Below, piece after piece: positions 1-7,008 of a DNA stretch of 64,000 bases. The stretch lies in contig NZ_CP169056.1 in the NCBI RefSeq assembly GCF_041890415.1, positions 124,001 through 188,000 of the forward strand, given 5' to 3'. The position numbers and the translations under genes were made by a program. Numbering within the stretch: the first letter of the stretch is position 1; each line of letters starts with the position of its first letter. The notes beneath the pieces are model-generated. The model had not been told where the DNA came from. It did not search any database and saw only the letters and a program-made list of their open reading frames with translations. Source of the stretch: Pseudoxanthomonas koreensis_A. GTDB lineage: Bacteria > Pseudomonadota > Gammaproteobacteria > Xanthomonadales > Xanthomonadaceae.

Positions 1-171
1 CCGGCGCTGATGATCCTGCAGGTGCACGACGAGCTGGTGTTCGAGGCCGAGGAGGCCTTCGTGCCGGTGCTGCTGGAGGAGGTCGGGCGGCGCATGGTGT
101 CGGCTGCACAACTCAGCGTCCCATTGGTGGTCGACAGCGGTGTGGGTGACAACTGGGACGAGGCGCACTGA
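1..171 (+). CDS. polA: DNA polymerase I, C-terminal end (partial)
   Basis: The window opens in frame inside this gene; 56 residues are visible before the TGA. The segment contains the polymerase motif C core QVHDELVFE, in which the HDE triad holds a metal-binding catalytic aspartate, followed by the terminal helices typical of family A polymerases. It fills gaps and replaces RNA primers in replication and repair. Its identity is supported further by the sX13-like RNA just downstream, the position that RNA has in Xanthomonas. The rest of the protein lies outside the window. Confidence 0.93.
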   Translation, partial: PALMILQVHDELVFEAEEAFVPVLLEEVGRRMVSAAQLSVPLVVDSGVGDNWDEAH

Positions 172-323
172 CGGAGAATCAGGTGCTTGCGAGGGTTTTC
201 CGGAACCTCGTCACGGCGCCTTTACATCCTCGGTGACAATCCCATGAACCCATCCTAAATCTTTCCGTTTGAGGCCCGGATTCTTCACGAACCATCAATG
301 GTTCCGGTGGTCATATAGCCCGT

Positions 324-446
324 GACAGGTGCAACGCCTGTCGCGGATCTACTCCCTTCCCCTGGAGCAGATCTAGGAACGGGGCTCCTCCCCAAGCGCC
401 GTTCCCTGGCCCCGCCGACCTCCCCCTGGTCGGCGGGGCTTTTTTA
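324..446 (+). ncRNA. sX13-like small RNA with C-rich loops
   Basis: An intergenic RNA gene about 150 bases after polA. A leading hairpin (324-342) is followed by three stem-loops. The first is 346-373, with loop CTTCCCCT. The second is 376-405, stem GGAACGG/CCGTTCC, with CTCCTCCCC in the loop. The third is an intrinsic terminator, a 12-bp stem 409-420/428-439 with a C-rich loop and a T tract 440-445. A -10-like element (312-318) would place the 5' end near 324-330, giving about 115-122 nt. From memory, sX13 of Xanthomonas is a ~115-nt virulence-regulating RNA near polA with C-rich loops that pair with G-rich ribosome-binding regions. The match is by architecture and position, not by alignment. 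Confidence 0.8.
409..446 (+). terminator. Rho-independent terminator of the sX13-like RNA
   Basis: A perfect 12-bp GC-rich stem (409-420 with 428-439), a seven-base pyrimidine loop and a run of T from 440 to 445. It doubles as the third C-rich-loop hairpin of the small RNA. Confidence 0.9.
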
Positions 447-612
447 TGGCTTTTCTCCGGCCCCGCGCCGGTGAACTCCACTGGCGCGCGGGGGTTCGGC
501 TTCGGATGGGGGCCGGCGTCTGGCCGGGGGAATGGCGTGCCTTCGTTTGCGAAGGCAACGACGCAGGCAAACCGCGCACCCCAATCACCGACGTATGCGC
601 TGCACTTGTCGT

Positions 613-640
613 GTAGGAGCCGGCCTTGCCGGCGACCGCG
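613..640 (+). repeat. REP-like unit 1
   Basis: Starts GTAGGAGCCGG and ends CCGGCGACCGCG. The core GCCGG/CCGGC pairs around CCTTG. Similar units occur at 898, 962 (inverted), 25457, 43489, 43554 (inverted) and 49835, always between genes. Confidence 0.8.
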
Positions 641-714
641 GTACGGTGCGGTGTGACGCGGTGCGTGGACATGCGGATGTGTCGGGTTCGGCTTCGGATG
701 GGGCCGTCGCCCGA

Positions 715-803
715 CCGGGGGGATGGTGCACCCCTTGGGCGCACATCCATGTGCGTACTCGGGGCCGTGGCACGTCCCTGTGCCACTTGCCCCATCCCCC
801 CGG
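715..803. repeat. Multi-hairpin element A
   Basis: Perfect 12-bp terminal inverted repeats (CCGGGGGGATGG at 715-726 with its complement at 792-803) enclose two internal hairpins. One is the near-palindrome CGCACAT-CC-ATGTGCG (740-755). The other is GTGGCAC (767-773) with GTGCCAC (780-786). The architecture is a closing stem with two arms, the same as element B at 1017-1122. Confidence 0.7.
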
Positions 804-897
804 CCGGATGACGTCCTTCGGTGTATTGATTACGCGGCTTCGTTTGCGACGGCAACGGCGTACGCGCACCGCGCATCTGTGCGCTGCACTCGTTCGT

Positions 898-924
898 GTA
901 GGAGCCGGCCTTGCCGGCGACCGC
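898..924 (+). repeat. REP-like unit 2
   Basis: Same 27-28-base unit as at 613 and in the same orientation. It faces the inverted unit at 962-989, giving a head-to-head pair with a 37-base gap. Confidence 0.8.
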
Positions 925-961
925 GATGCAGGCTGCGGCATCGCGACACACCACACCACGC

Positions 962-989
962 CGCGGTCGCCGGCAAGACCGGCTCCTAC
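962..989 (-). repeat. REP-like unit 3 (inverted)
   Basis: Reverse complement of the REP-like unit, with one change in the centre (AAGACC instead of AAGGCC). With 898-924 it forms a BIME-like inverted pair. Confidence 0.8.
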
Positions 990-1016
990 AAGTGAGGAGG
1001 CACAGACACGCCGAAG

Positions 1017-1122
1017 CCGTGGACGTGCGGGTGTGTCGTGGCAGCGGCCATGGATGGCCGCGGTAGCGAGTGCGCACATGGATGTGCGCCCGAGCGGTCA
1101 CGCCACACCCGCACGTCCGCGG
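1017..1122. repeat. Multi-hairpin element B
   Basis: A 24-bp closing stem (1017-1040 with 1099-1122, one mismatch and one possible G-U pair) encloses two palindromes: CGGCCAT-GG-ATGGCCG (1045-1060) and GCGCACAT-GG-ATGTGCGC (1072-1089). The second is the reverse complement of the hairpin core in element A. The left arm also has a diverged copy at about 663-685. Confidence 0.75.
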
Positions 1123-1124
1123 CT

Positions 1125-1253
1125 CCCTCCGAAGCCGGCCACCGCACGGCTTCAGCCTCCTGGCCCACACCGCTGCGCACGCTCCCTCCGAAGCCGACCA
1201 CTGCCCAGTTTCGGCTTCCTGGTCCCCGCTGCGCGCAGTTCCCTCCGAAGCCG
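1125..1253. repeat. Tandem ~58-bp repeats
   Basis: The 13-mer CCCTCCGAAGCCG recurs at 1125, 1184 and 1241. The units between share CAG-CTCCTGG-CCC and CTGCGC blocks. They are inverted relatives of the CGGCTTCGGATGGG units at 497 and 689. Confidence 0.65.
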
Positions 1254-1300
1254 ACGATCGATAGAGACACTCGCCCCCGGAAGCGCGGTGTCGGTTCCGG

Positions 1301-2227
1301 TTACGGGTTCGCCAGCCAGTCGCGCGGGAGCAGGTAATCCTGCAGGCGGGCCTCGGCGCTGCCCGGCTCGGGCTGGTAGCCATATTCCCAGCGCACCCGC
1401 GGCGGCAGGCTCATCAGGATCGACTCGGCGCGGCCGCCGCTCTGCAGCCCGAACAGGGTGCCGCGGTCGTAGACCAGGTTGAACTCGACATAGCGCCCGC
1501 GGCGGTAGAGCTGGAACTCGCGCTCGCGCTCGCCCCAGGGCGTGTCCCTGCGGCGCTCGACGATCGGCAGGTAGGCATCGAGGAAGCCGTCGCCCACCGC
1601 GCGCAGGTAGGCGAAGTCGCGCTCGAAATCCTCGTGCAGGTCGTCGAAGAACAGCCCACCCACGCCGCGCGTCTCGTTGCGGTGCCTGAGGAAGAAGTAC
1701 TCGTCGCACCAGCGCTTGTGCTCGGCATAGCGCTGCGTGCCGAACGGCGCACACAGGCTGGCGGCAGTGCGGTGCCAGTGGGTCACGTCCTCGTCGAATG
1801 GATAGAACGGCGTGAGGTCGAAGCCGCCACCGAACCACCAGGCCACCGTCCGGCCCTCGCGCTCGGCGCGGAAGTGGCGCACGTTGGCATGGGTGGTGGG
1901 CAGGTAGGGATTGCGCGGGTGGAACACCAGCGAGACCCCGGTGGCCCGCCACGAGGCGCCGGCCAGTTCCGGCCGTGCCGCGCTGGCCGAGGGCGGCAGG
2001 CGGTTTCCGGATACGTCGGAGAAGCCGATCCCGGCCTGCTCGAACACCGCGCCATCGCGCAGCACCCGGGTGCGACCGCCGCCGGCATGGGCGCCGTCGA
2101 GTTCGGGCGCCCGGTTCCAGGCGTCCTCGATGAAGCGGGCCTGGCCGTCGGCCGCCTCGATGGCGGCGCAGATGCGGTCCTGGAGCCCGGTCAGGTAATG
2201 GCGTACGGCATCGAAATTGGCGTCCAT
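1301..2227 (-). CDS. hemF: Oxygen-dependent coproporphyrinogen III oxidase
   Basis: A 308-residue cytosolic enzyme that oxidatively decarboxylates coproporphyrinogen III to protoporphyrinogen IX in haem synthesis. The length matches the family (about 300). Family signatures are visible: HPRNPYLPTTHANVR at residues 103-117, WWFGGGFDLTP at 130-140, and the C-terminal segment YVEFNLVYDRGT followed by SLPP and WEY. The ATG at 2227 lies exactly seven bases after a TAGAAT hexamer with no Shine-Dalgarno sequence, and a perfect FNR/Anr box sits just upstream. It therefore looks oxygen-regulated and possibly translated from a leaderless mRNA. Known precedent: Anr controls hemF in Pseudomonas aeruginosa. 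The cbb3 oxidase genes at the other end of the window, which need haem, carry the same box. Confidence 0.96.
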   Translation of the reverse strand: MDANFDAVRHYLTGLQDRICAAIEAADGQARFIEDAWNRAPELDGAHAGGGRTRVLRDGAVFEQAGIGFSDVSGNRLPPSASAARPELAGASWRATGVSLVFHPRNPYLPTTHANVRHFRAEREGRTVAWWFGGGFDLTPFYPFDEDVTHWHRTAASLCAPFGTQRYAEHKRWCDEYFFLRHRNETRGVGGLFFDDLHEDFERDFAYLRAVGDGFLDAYLPIVERRRDTPWGEREREFQLYRRGRYVEFNLVYDRGTLFGLQSGGRAESILMSLPPRVRWEYGYQPEPGSAEARLQDYLLPRDWLANP

Positions 2228-2274
2228 GCGCGCATTCTAGCCGTGCACCCGCACCCGCCCTTGATCGCGATCAA
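2227..2274 (-). promoter_or_regulatory. hemF promoter with perfect FNR/Anr box
   Basis: TTGATCGCGATCAA (2261-2274) is a perfect FNR/Anr site. TAGAAT (2234-2239, minus strand) is a good -10 element. The predicted start of transcription is the A of the hemF ATG (2227), which puts the FNR box centre at about -40.5, the spacing of an activated class II promoter. Confidence 0.75.
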
Positions 2275-2280
2275 GCCGGA

Positions 2281-2844
2281 TCAACGGCCCGGCTGGCGGA
2301 ATTCGTCGCGCGCCGGCGCGATGCACAGCTTCCACACGATCCATCCGTGCAGCACGGCCAAGGTCAGCGCCCCGATCCCGCCGGTCACCCAGGAGACCAG
2401 GCGGGTGCTCTGCATCTGCGCCACGAACTCCCGGCCCTCGCGGGTATCGAGGAACTCGACCGGGAATATCCCGATGAGCCCATCGAACACGGGGTCGATG
2501 ACCGCCAGGCCGGCGAAATTGAGTGCCGCCCCGCCCACCAGGAACGCAATGAACACCCAGCGTGCCCACGGGTGGCGGCGCAGCAGGCCCCAGGCCGAGG
2601 CCAGGAACAGCACCGACAGCAGCAGGCACAGCCACGACAACCACACGCGCCACTCCAGCATCCACGCCAGTCCGGCCGGAAACTCCGGACGCCGCACCAT
2701 TGCCGCCACGGCCGCATCCGACATCAGCAACGCCCCCAGCAGCTGCAGCAGCGCCACGGCCACGCCCACCGCGCCGAGCAGCAGCGAGATCTTGGCCATC
2801 ACCGTGACCATTCCGGTGCGCGGCAGGGATGGCGGTGCGTTCAT
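2281..2844 (-). CDS. Conserved four-helix membrane protein of unknown function
   Basis: 187 residues from the ATG at 2844, chosen because AGGAAC sits five bases upstream; a longer frame to 2874 lacks such a site. Four hydrophobic segments at about residues 16-40, 65-90, 95-125 and 148-170 indicate an inner-membrane protein, with the N-terminus and a short basic tail outside the bilayer. I recognise no catalytic motif. A CACAAT -10-like hexamer lies upstream on the minus strand, so it probably has its own promoter. It is separated from hemF by 53 bases that hold the hemF FNR box. Confidence 0.7.
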   Translation of the reverse strand: MNAPPSLPRTGMVTVMAKISLLLGAVGVAVALLQLLGALLMSDAAVAAMVRRPEFPAGLAWMLEWRVWLSWLCLLLSVLFLASAWGLLRRHPWARWVFIAFLVGGAALNFAGLAVIDPVFDGLIGIFPVEFLDTREGREFVAQMQSTRLVSWVTGGIGALTLAVLHGWIVWKLCIAPARDEFRQPGR

Positions 2845-3064
2845 CGGCGTTCCTGGTGGTGGAGTGCGTGGCATTGTGCCGGGCCGCGGCGGTCACGGGT
2901 ATCCATCGCCAGGGGATTGCCGCAGCGCAGGTGCGTGGGGCGACGGCAGCGTGGCCCCGGGACGCCGTTGCGCCCGCACGGGCTTGCCGGCAGCGGTCCA
3001 TGCCGCCAAGCTTGCGCCATTGCAGGCAGCCATCGCGCCTGTCGCACAGGGGACGAACCACCCG

Positions 3065-4480
3065 ATGTCAGCCGTCACCCAGACCGGAGCCAGGGACTGC
3101 GGCCGCTTGCCGCTGGCCAGTGGCGATCCGGAACGCGTGCTGGTGTTTGGTGGCACCACCGGCAGCGTGCGCCTGGGCCGTTTCCTGGCCCAGGCCCAGG
3201 CGTTGGCCGGGGGCTTGCCGGATGCGCGTCACGCGCTCCCGCTGGTCGAGGACCGGCATGGCTTCCTGCTGGCGTTCTGCGCAGCGGCGCTTCGTGGCCA
3301 ATCGTTGCTGCTGCCGCCCTCGGGCACGCCCGGCACGGTGGCCGAGATCCTGCAGGCGCATGCAGGGACCGACGCCGGCGCCTACTGCCTCGGCGGCACG
3401 CCGCCGCCATCGCCGGCCTGGCATGTGCCATTGCCCGAGCCGGTCGATGCCGCGTCCTGCCACGACGTGCCGCAGGTGGACGCCGCGGCGCTGGCGGCGA
3501 TCGGCTACACCAGCGGCAGCACCGGTCGTCCGCAGGCCCATGCCAAGCAGTGGAGTGCCTTCGCCCGGGGTACGGCGCAGAACGTGATGGCGCTGCGTGA
3601 CCTGTGGGGCGATGCACAGCCGCAGATCGTGGCGACGGTGCCGCCGCAGCACATGTATGGCATGGAGCTGTCGGTGCTGTTGCCGCTGCTCGGCGGTGCG
3701 GCGGTGCATGCCGGGCGCCCTCTGCTGCCGGCCGACGTTGCGCGCGCGCTGGAACAGGCGCAGGGGCCACGGCTGCTGGTGACCACGCCGGTGCACCTGC
3801 GGGCGCTGCTGCGCTCGGGCGTCGTGCTGCCGCCGCTGGCCGGGATCGTCTCGGCCACCGCGCCGCTGGCGTCGGACCTGGCGGCGCAGGCCGAGGCACG
3901 CTATGGCACCCAGGTACGGGAGATGTTCGGTTCCACCGAAACCTGCATCCTGGCCACCCGCCGCACCGCGCAGGAGGCCATGTGGACGCCGATTCCCGGC
4001 GTGCGCCTGCGGCCGCAGCCGGACGGCACCCAGGTGCAGGCACCGCACCTGCCTGCAGCGGTGACCCTGGCCGATCTGGTGGAGGTGGCGCAGGACGGCC
4101 GCTTCCGCCTGTGCGGGCGCCAGGCCGACCTGCTGGAAATCGCCGGCAAGCGCGCCTCGCTGGGCGACCTGACCCGCCGCCTGCTGGCGGTGCCCGGGGT
4201 CGAGGACGGCGTCGTGGTGCAACTGGAGCCGGAGCGCGAAGGCGAGGTGGGGCGCATCGCTGCGCTGGCGGTGGCGCCGCGGCTGGTGGCCGCGCAGATC
4301 GTCGCCGCGCTGCGCGGGTCCATCGACCCGGTGTTCCTGCCGCGCCGCGTGCGGCTGCTGCCCGCGCTGCCGCGCAACGACACCGGCAAGCTGCGCCGCG
4401 ACCTGCTGCTGGAACTGCTGGCCGACGCGCCGCCGGTGCATTCATCCGCCGTCGCGGATGGCGATGCCGGCCCGGCCTAG
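3065..4480 (+). CDS. xanA2: 3-hydroxybenzoate:ACP ligase of xanthomonadin/aryl-polyene synthesis
   Basis: A 471-residue member of the adenylate-forming superfamily. It should activate the aromatic starter (3- or 4-hydroxybenzoate made by the chorismatase at 7009-8052) with ATP and load it on the ACP at 8268. The phosphate-binding loop YTSGSTGRPQAHAK is at residues 148-161, MFGSTET near 287 is the adenine-site motif, and the C-terminal RNDTGKLRR carries the catalytic lysine. It is shorter than true acyl-CoA synthetases, as expected for the stand-alone ligases of aryl-polyene clusters (ApeH type). The frame stays open far upstream, but the ATG at 3065 fits the domain start. The symbol follows the Xanthomonas literature from memory. 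Confidence 0.85.
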   Translation: MSAVTQTGARDCGRLPLASGDPERVLVFGGTTGSVRLGRFLAQAQALAGGLPDARHALPLVEDRHGFLLAFCAAALRGQSLLLPPSGTPGTVAEILQAHAGTDAGAYCLGGTPPPSPAWHVPLPEPVDAASCHDVPQVDAAALAAIGYTSGSTGRPQAHAKQWSAFARGTAQNVMALRDLWGDAQPQIVATVPPQHMYGMELSVLLPLLGGAAVHAGRPLLPADVARALEQAQGPRLLVTTPVHLRALLRSGVVLPPLAGIVSATAPLASDLAAQAEARYGTQVREMFGSTETCILATRRTAQEAMWTPIPGVRLRPQPDGTQVQAPHLPAAVTLADLVEVAQDGRFRLCGRQADLLEIAGKRASLGDLTRRLLAVPGVEDGVVVQLEPEREGEVGRIAALAVAPRLVAAQIVAALRGSIDPVFLPRRVRLLPALPRNDTGKLRRDLLLELLADAPPVHSSAVADGDAGPA

Positions 4481-4523
4481 AATTGCGGGGCCGCATCCCG
4501 CGGCGCGCCCGGCCTGCCGATCC

Positions 4524-5579
4524 GTGAAAGCTTCCATCGTTCCGCGCCCGCGCCGCCGGTGGCACGGCACGGCCCCGTTGCTGGCGTGCCTGCTGCTGGG
4601 CGCGTGCGGCGGCACCCGGCCCGAGCCTCCTCCGGCCCCGGTGGCAGCGCCCGATCCGGTGCTGGCGCCGCCCCGGATCGGGCTGGCGCTGGGTGGTGGC
4701 GCCGCCAAGGGCTTCGCCCATATCGGCGTGATCAAGATGCTGGAGGCCAACGGCTTCAAGCCCGACGTGGTGGCCGGCACCAGCGCCGGCAGCGTGGTCG
4801 GCGCGATGTATGCCAGCGGCATGGATCCGTTCCGACTGCAGGAGCATGCGGTGGCGCTGGACGAAGCCAGCATCCGCGACGTGCGCCTGTTCTCCGGCGG
4901 CCTGGTGCAGGGCCTGAAGCTGCAGGAATACGTCAACGACCAGGTGCGCGGCCGCCCGATCGAGCGCCTGCGCAAGCCCTTCGCCGCAGTGGCCACGCGC
5001 CTGGAAACCGGCGAACGCACGGTGTTCGTGCGCGGCAACACCGGCCAGGCGGTGCGCGCCTCCAGCAGCGTGCCGGGCGTGTTCGAGCCGGTCACCATCG
5101 GCGGCTACCAGTACGTGGACGGCGGCGTGGTCAGCCCGGTGCCGGTGGACGCGGCGCGCCAGCTGGGCGCGGAGTTCGTCATTGCCGTGGACATTTCCAG
5201 CAAGGCCACCGGGCGGCGCCCGGACGGGATGCTGGGCATCGTCAACCAGTCCATCGCGATCATGGGCCAGCGCCTGGGCGAACAGGAGCTGGCGCGGGCC
5301 GACGTGGTGGTGCGGCCGCGGGTGCTGGATATCGGCGGGGCCGATTTCACCCAGCGCAACCGCGCGATCCTGGAAGGCGAAAAGGCCGCACTGGCGGCGC
5401 TGCCGCAGATCCGCCAGGCGCTGGATGCATTGCAGGCGCAGCGCCTGCAGGACGTCCGCGAGCGCCAGGCACGCGCGGCGGCGCAACGTGCGGCCGATGC
5501 AGCGGCGCAATGCGAGGACGGCGGTTCACGCTGGAATCCGTTCCGCCGCGACGACGAGGCCTGCACCGCGGCCCGGTAG
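4524..5579 (+). CDS. Patatin-like phospholipase lipoprotein
   Basis: Patatin-family serine hydrolase with a lipoprotein signal: hydrophobic stretch then LLGAC with the lipidated cysteine at residue 28. The oxyanion loop GGGAAKG (58-63), the nucleophile motif GTSAGS (Ser88) and the DGG motif (Asp199) form the Ser-Asp dyad. It probably hydrolyses acyl esters of phospholipids in the periplasm or outer membrane. The GTG at 4524 is chosen because the upstream ATG (4458) overlaps the ligase gene and gives a poor signal peptide. TAGAAT at 4478-4483 may be its -10 box. The C-terminal 60 residues are a charged, Ala/Arg-rich helix. Its link to pigment synthesis is only by position. Confidence 0.85.
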   Translation: MKASIVPRPRRRWHGTAPLLACLLLGACGGTRPEPPPAPVAAPDPVLAPPRIGLALGGGAAKGFAHIGVIKMLEANGFKPDVVAGTSAGSVVGAMYASGMDPFRLQEHAVALDEASIRDVRLFSGGLVQGLKLQEYVNDQVRGRPIERLRKPFAAVATRLETGERTVFVRGNTGQAVRASSSVPGVFEPVTIGGYQYVDGGVVSPVPVDAARQLGAEFVIAVDISSKATGRRPDGMLGIVNQSIAIMGQRLGEQELARADVVVRPRVLDIGGADFTQRNRAILEGEKAALAALPQIRQALDALQAQRLQDVRERQARAAAQRAADAAAQCEDGGSRWNPFRRDDEACTAAR

Positions 5580-5600
5580 GCCGGCCTTCGCGCTGGCCGG

Positions 5601-6911
5601 TTACTCGCGCGGTGCGGCGGCCGAGGTGTCGTCGGCATAGACCGCGTCGCGGAACACCTTGTGCAGCGGCACCTTGCCGAACGGCACCCACTGCGCGAAC
5701 AGCACTGCGGTGATGTCGTTGACCGGGTCCACCCAGAACAGGGTGTTGGCCGCGCCGTCCCAGAAGAATTCGCCCACTTCGCCGGAGGCCTCGTCGGCCC
5801 GCGCCGGCGGGGCGATGCGCACCGCGAAGTCGATGCCGAAGCCGACCCGTCCCTTGCCCGGCAGCCACGAGGTGTCGGTGATCCCGGCGGGCAGGGAATC
5901 GCTGGCCATCAGCCGCACCGTGGCCGGCTGCAGCAGGCGCACGCCATCCAGCTGGCCGCCGTTGGCCAGCATGCGCGCAAAGCGCATGTAGTCGTCCAGG
6001 GTCGAGGTCAGGCCCCAGCTGCCGGGCGTGAGCGCGACGCCGCCGCGGTTGAGCGGATAGGCCTTGGCATCGGGGATGCGGGTCATCACCCCGTCGTCGC
6101 TGCGCTGGTACAGCGCGGCCACGCGCGGCCAGTCGCCCTCGCCGAGGGTGTAGCCGGTGTCGTCCATGCCCAGCGGGCCGAGCACGTGGTCCTGCAGGTA
6201 GCGCGCGAACGGCTTGCCCGACAGCACTTCCACCAAGCGCGCCTGCACGTCCACCGCCGACGAATACAGCCAGCGCGTGCCCGGCTGGTACAGCAGCGGC
6301 ACCCCGGCCAGGCGGCGGCTCATCTGCTCCAGGGTGTGGCCGAAGTTTTCCGGGTCGGCCTTGCGGTACATGGCGCCCACCGGGCCGGGCTCGTTGCCGC
6401 CGCTGGCAAAGCCGGCGGTGTGGCGCAGGATGTCGCGCACCAGGATCGGGCGGTCCGGCGCCACCAGCAGCGGCTTGCCCTTGACGTCGGTGCCGGCGTA
6501 CACGCGCACCGCCGCGTACTCGGGCAGGTACTGCGCCAGCGGCGCGTCCAGGTCCAGGCGCCCCTGTTCGTACAGTTGCATCAGGGCCACGCCGGTGAGC
6601 GGCTTGGTCATCGAGTAGATCTGGACGATGGTGTCGCGCGCCATCGGCCGCCCGGCCTCGCGGTCGGCCAGGCCGAAGCTGCCGAAATAGGCTTCGCGTC
6701 CGTCCTGCCAGACCAGTGCCGAGACGCCGACCAGTTCACCCGAATCCACCAGCGTGGACAGCGCCTGGTCGATGCGCGGCGGCGCGATGCGGGCCACATC
6801 GGCTGCGCCGGAGGCCAGCCGCATGCCGGGCCCGGAGTTGGCAAGGGCCGGCAGTGCGGACCCGGACAGGAGCAGCAGCCACGGCAGGACGGCAAGACGC
6901 ATGCGGATCAT
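5601..6911 (-). CDS. Exported serine hydrolase of the class C beta-lactamase/esterase family
   Basis: 436 residues with a signal peptide (hydrophobic core 6-22, cleavage after ALA near 24). The SxxK nucleophile motif is SMTK (100-103), the Y-x-[SN] element is YSS in RWLYSSAV (about 212), and HTAGF is present as in EstB-like esterases and D-aminopeptidases. No clear KTG box of a true beta-lactamase is seen, so an esterase or peptidase role is likelier than drug resistance. The ATG at 6911 has GGGGA six bases upstream. It lies 97 bases after the chorismatase gene on the same strand and converges with the patatin gene 21 bases away. Confidence 0.85.
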   Translation of the reverse strand: MIRMRLAVLPWLLLLSGSALPALANSGPGMRLASGAADVARIAPPRIDQALSTLVDSGELVGVSALVWQDGREAYFGSFGLADREAGRPMARDTIVQIYSMTKPLTGVALMQLYEQGRLDLDAPLAQYLPEYAAVRVYAGTDVKGKPLLVAPDRPILVRDILRHTAGFASGGNEPGPVGAMYRKADPENFGHTLEQMSRRLAGVPLLYQPGTRWLYSSAVDVQARLVEVLSGKPFARYLQDHVLGPLGMDDTGYTLGEGDWPRVAALYQRSDDGVMTRIPDAKAYPLNRGGVALTPGSWGLTSTLDDYMRFARMLANGGQLDGVRLLQPATVRLMASDSLPAGITDTSWLPGKGRVGFGIDFAVRIAPPARADEASGEVGEFFWDGAANTLFWVDPVNDITAVLFAQWVPFGKVPLHKVFRDAVYADDTSAAAPRE

Positions 6912-7008
6912 CGGCATTCCCCAGTCAGTGTGGATCCAGGCCTGCCATGCGCATGGTCGTCGCGCATGGCGGGTGCTTGTGGTGTGGGCCTGGCTGGCAC
7001 GCGAGGCA

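Larger units (their letters stand above)
448..1300. repeat. Gene-free repeat island between the sX13-like RNA and hemF
   Basis: About 850 bases in which I find no convincing gene: the open frames on both strands are low-complexity GC-rich shadows full of Arg, Ala and Pro. It is packed with repeats: three REP-like units (613-640, 898-924, 962-989), two multi-hairpin elements (715-803 and 1017-1122), and a family built on CGGCTTCGGATGGG (497-510, 689-703). Inverted relatives of that family start at 1125, 1184 and 1241, spaced about 58 bases. A near-copy of GTTTGCGA-GGCAACG occurs at about 543-558 and 842-857. It looks like an accumulation zone for non-autonomous repeats downstream of two terminated units. 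Confidence 0.75.

Noticed and set aside
1125..1253. Possible CRISPR array in the tandem repeats
   Set aside because: Repeat and spacer regions are not distinct; the units are similar over their whole length, the copy number is about two to three, and no cas gene is near.
448..1300. Several open frames (up to 336 codons) in the polA-hemF gap
   Set aside because: They overlap each other on both strands, carry repeat units and show no recognisable domain or ribosome-binding site.
5601..6911. Beta-lactamase resistance gene
   Set aside because: The SxxK and Y-x-S elements fit but no clear KTG motif is visible; an esterase or peptidase of the same fold is more likely.
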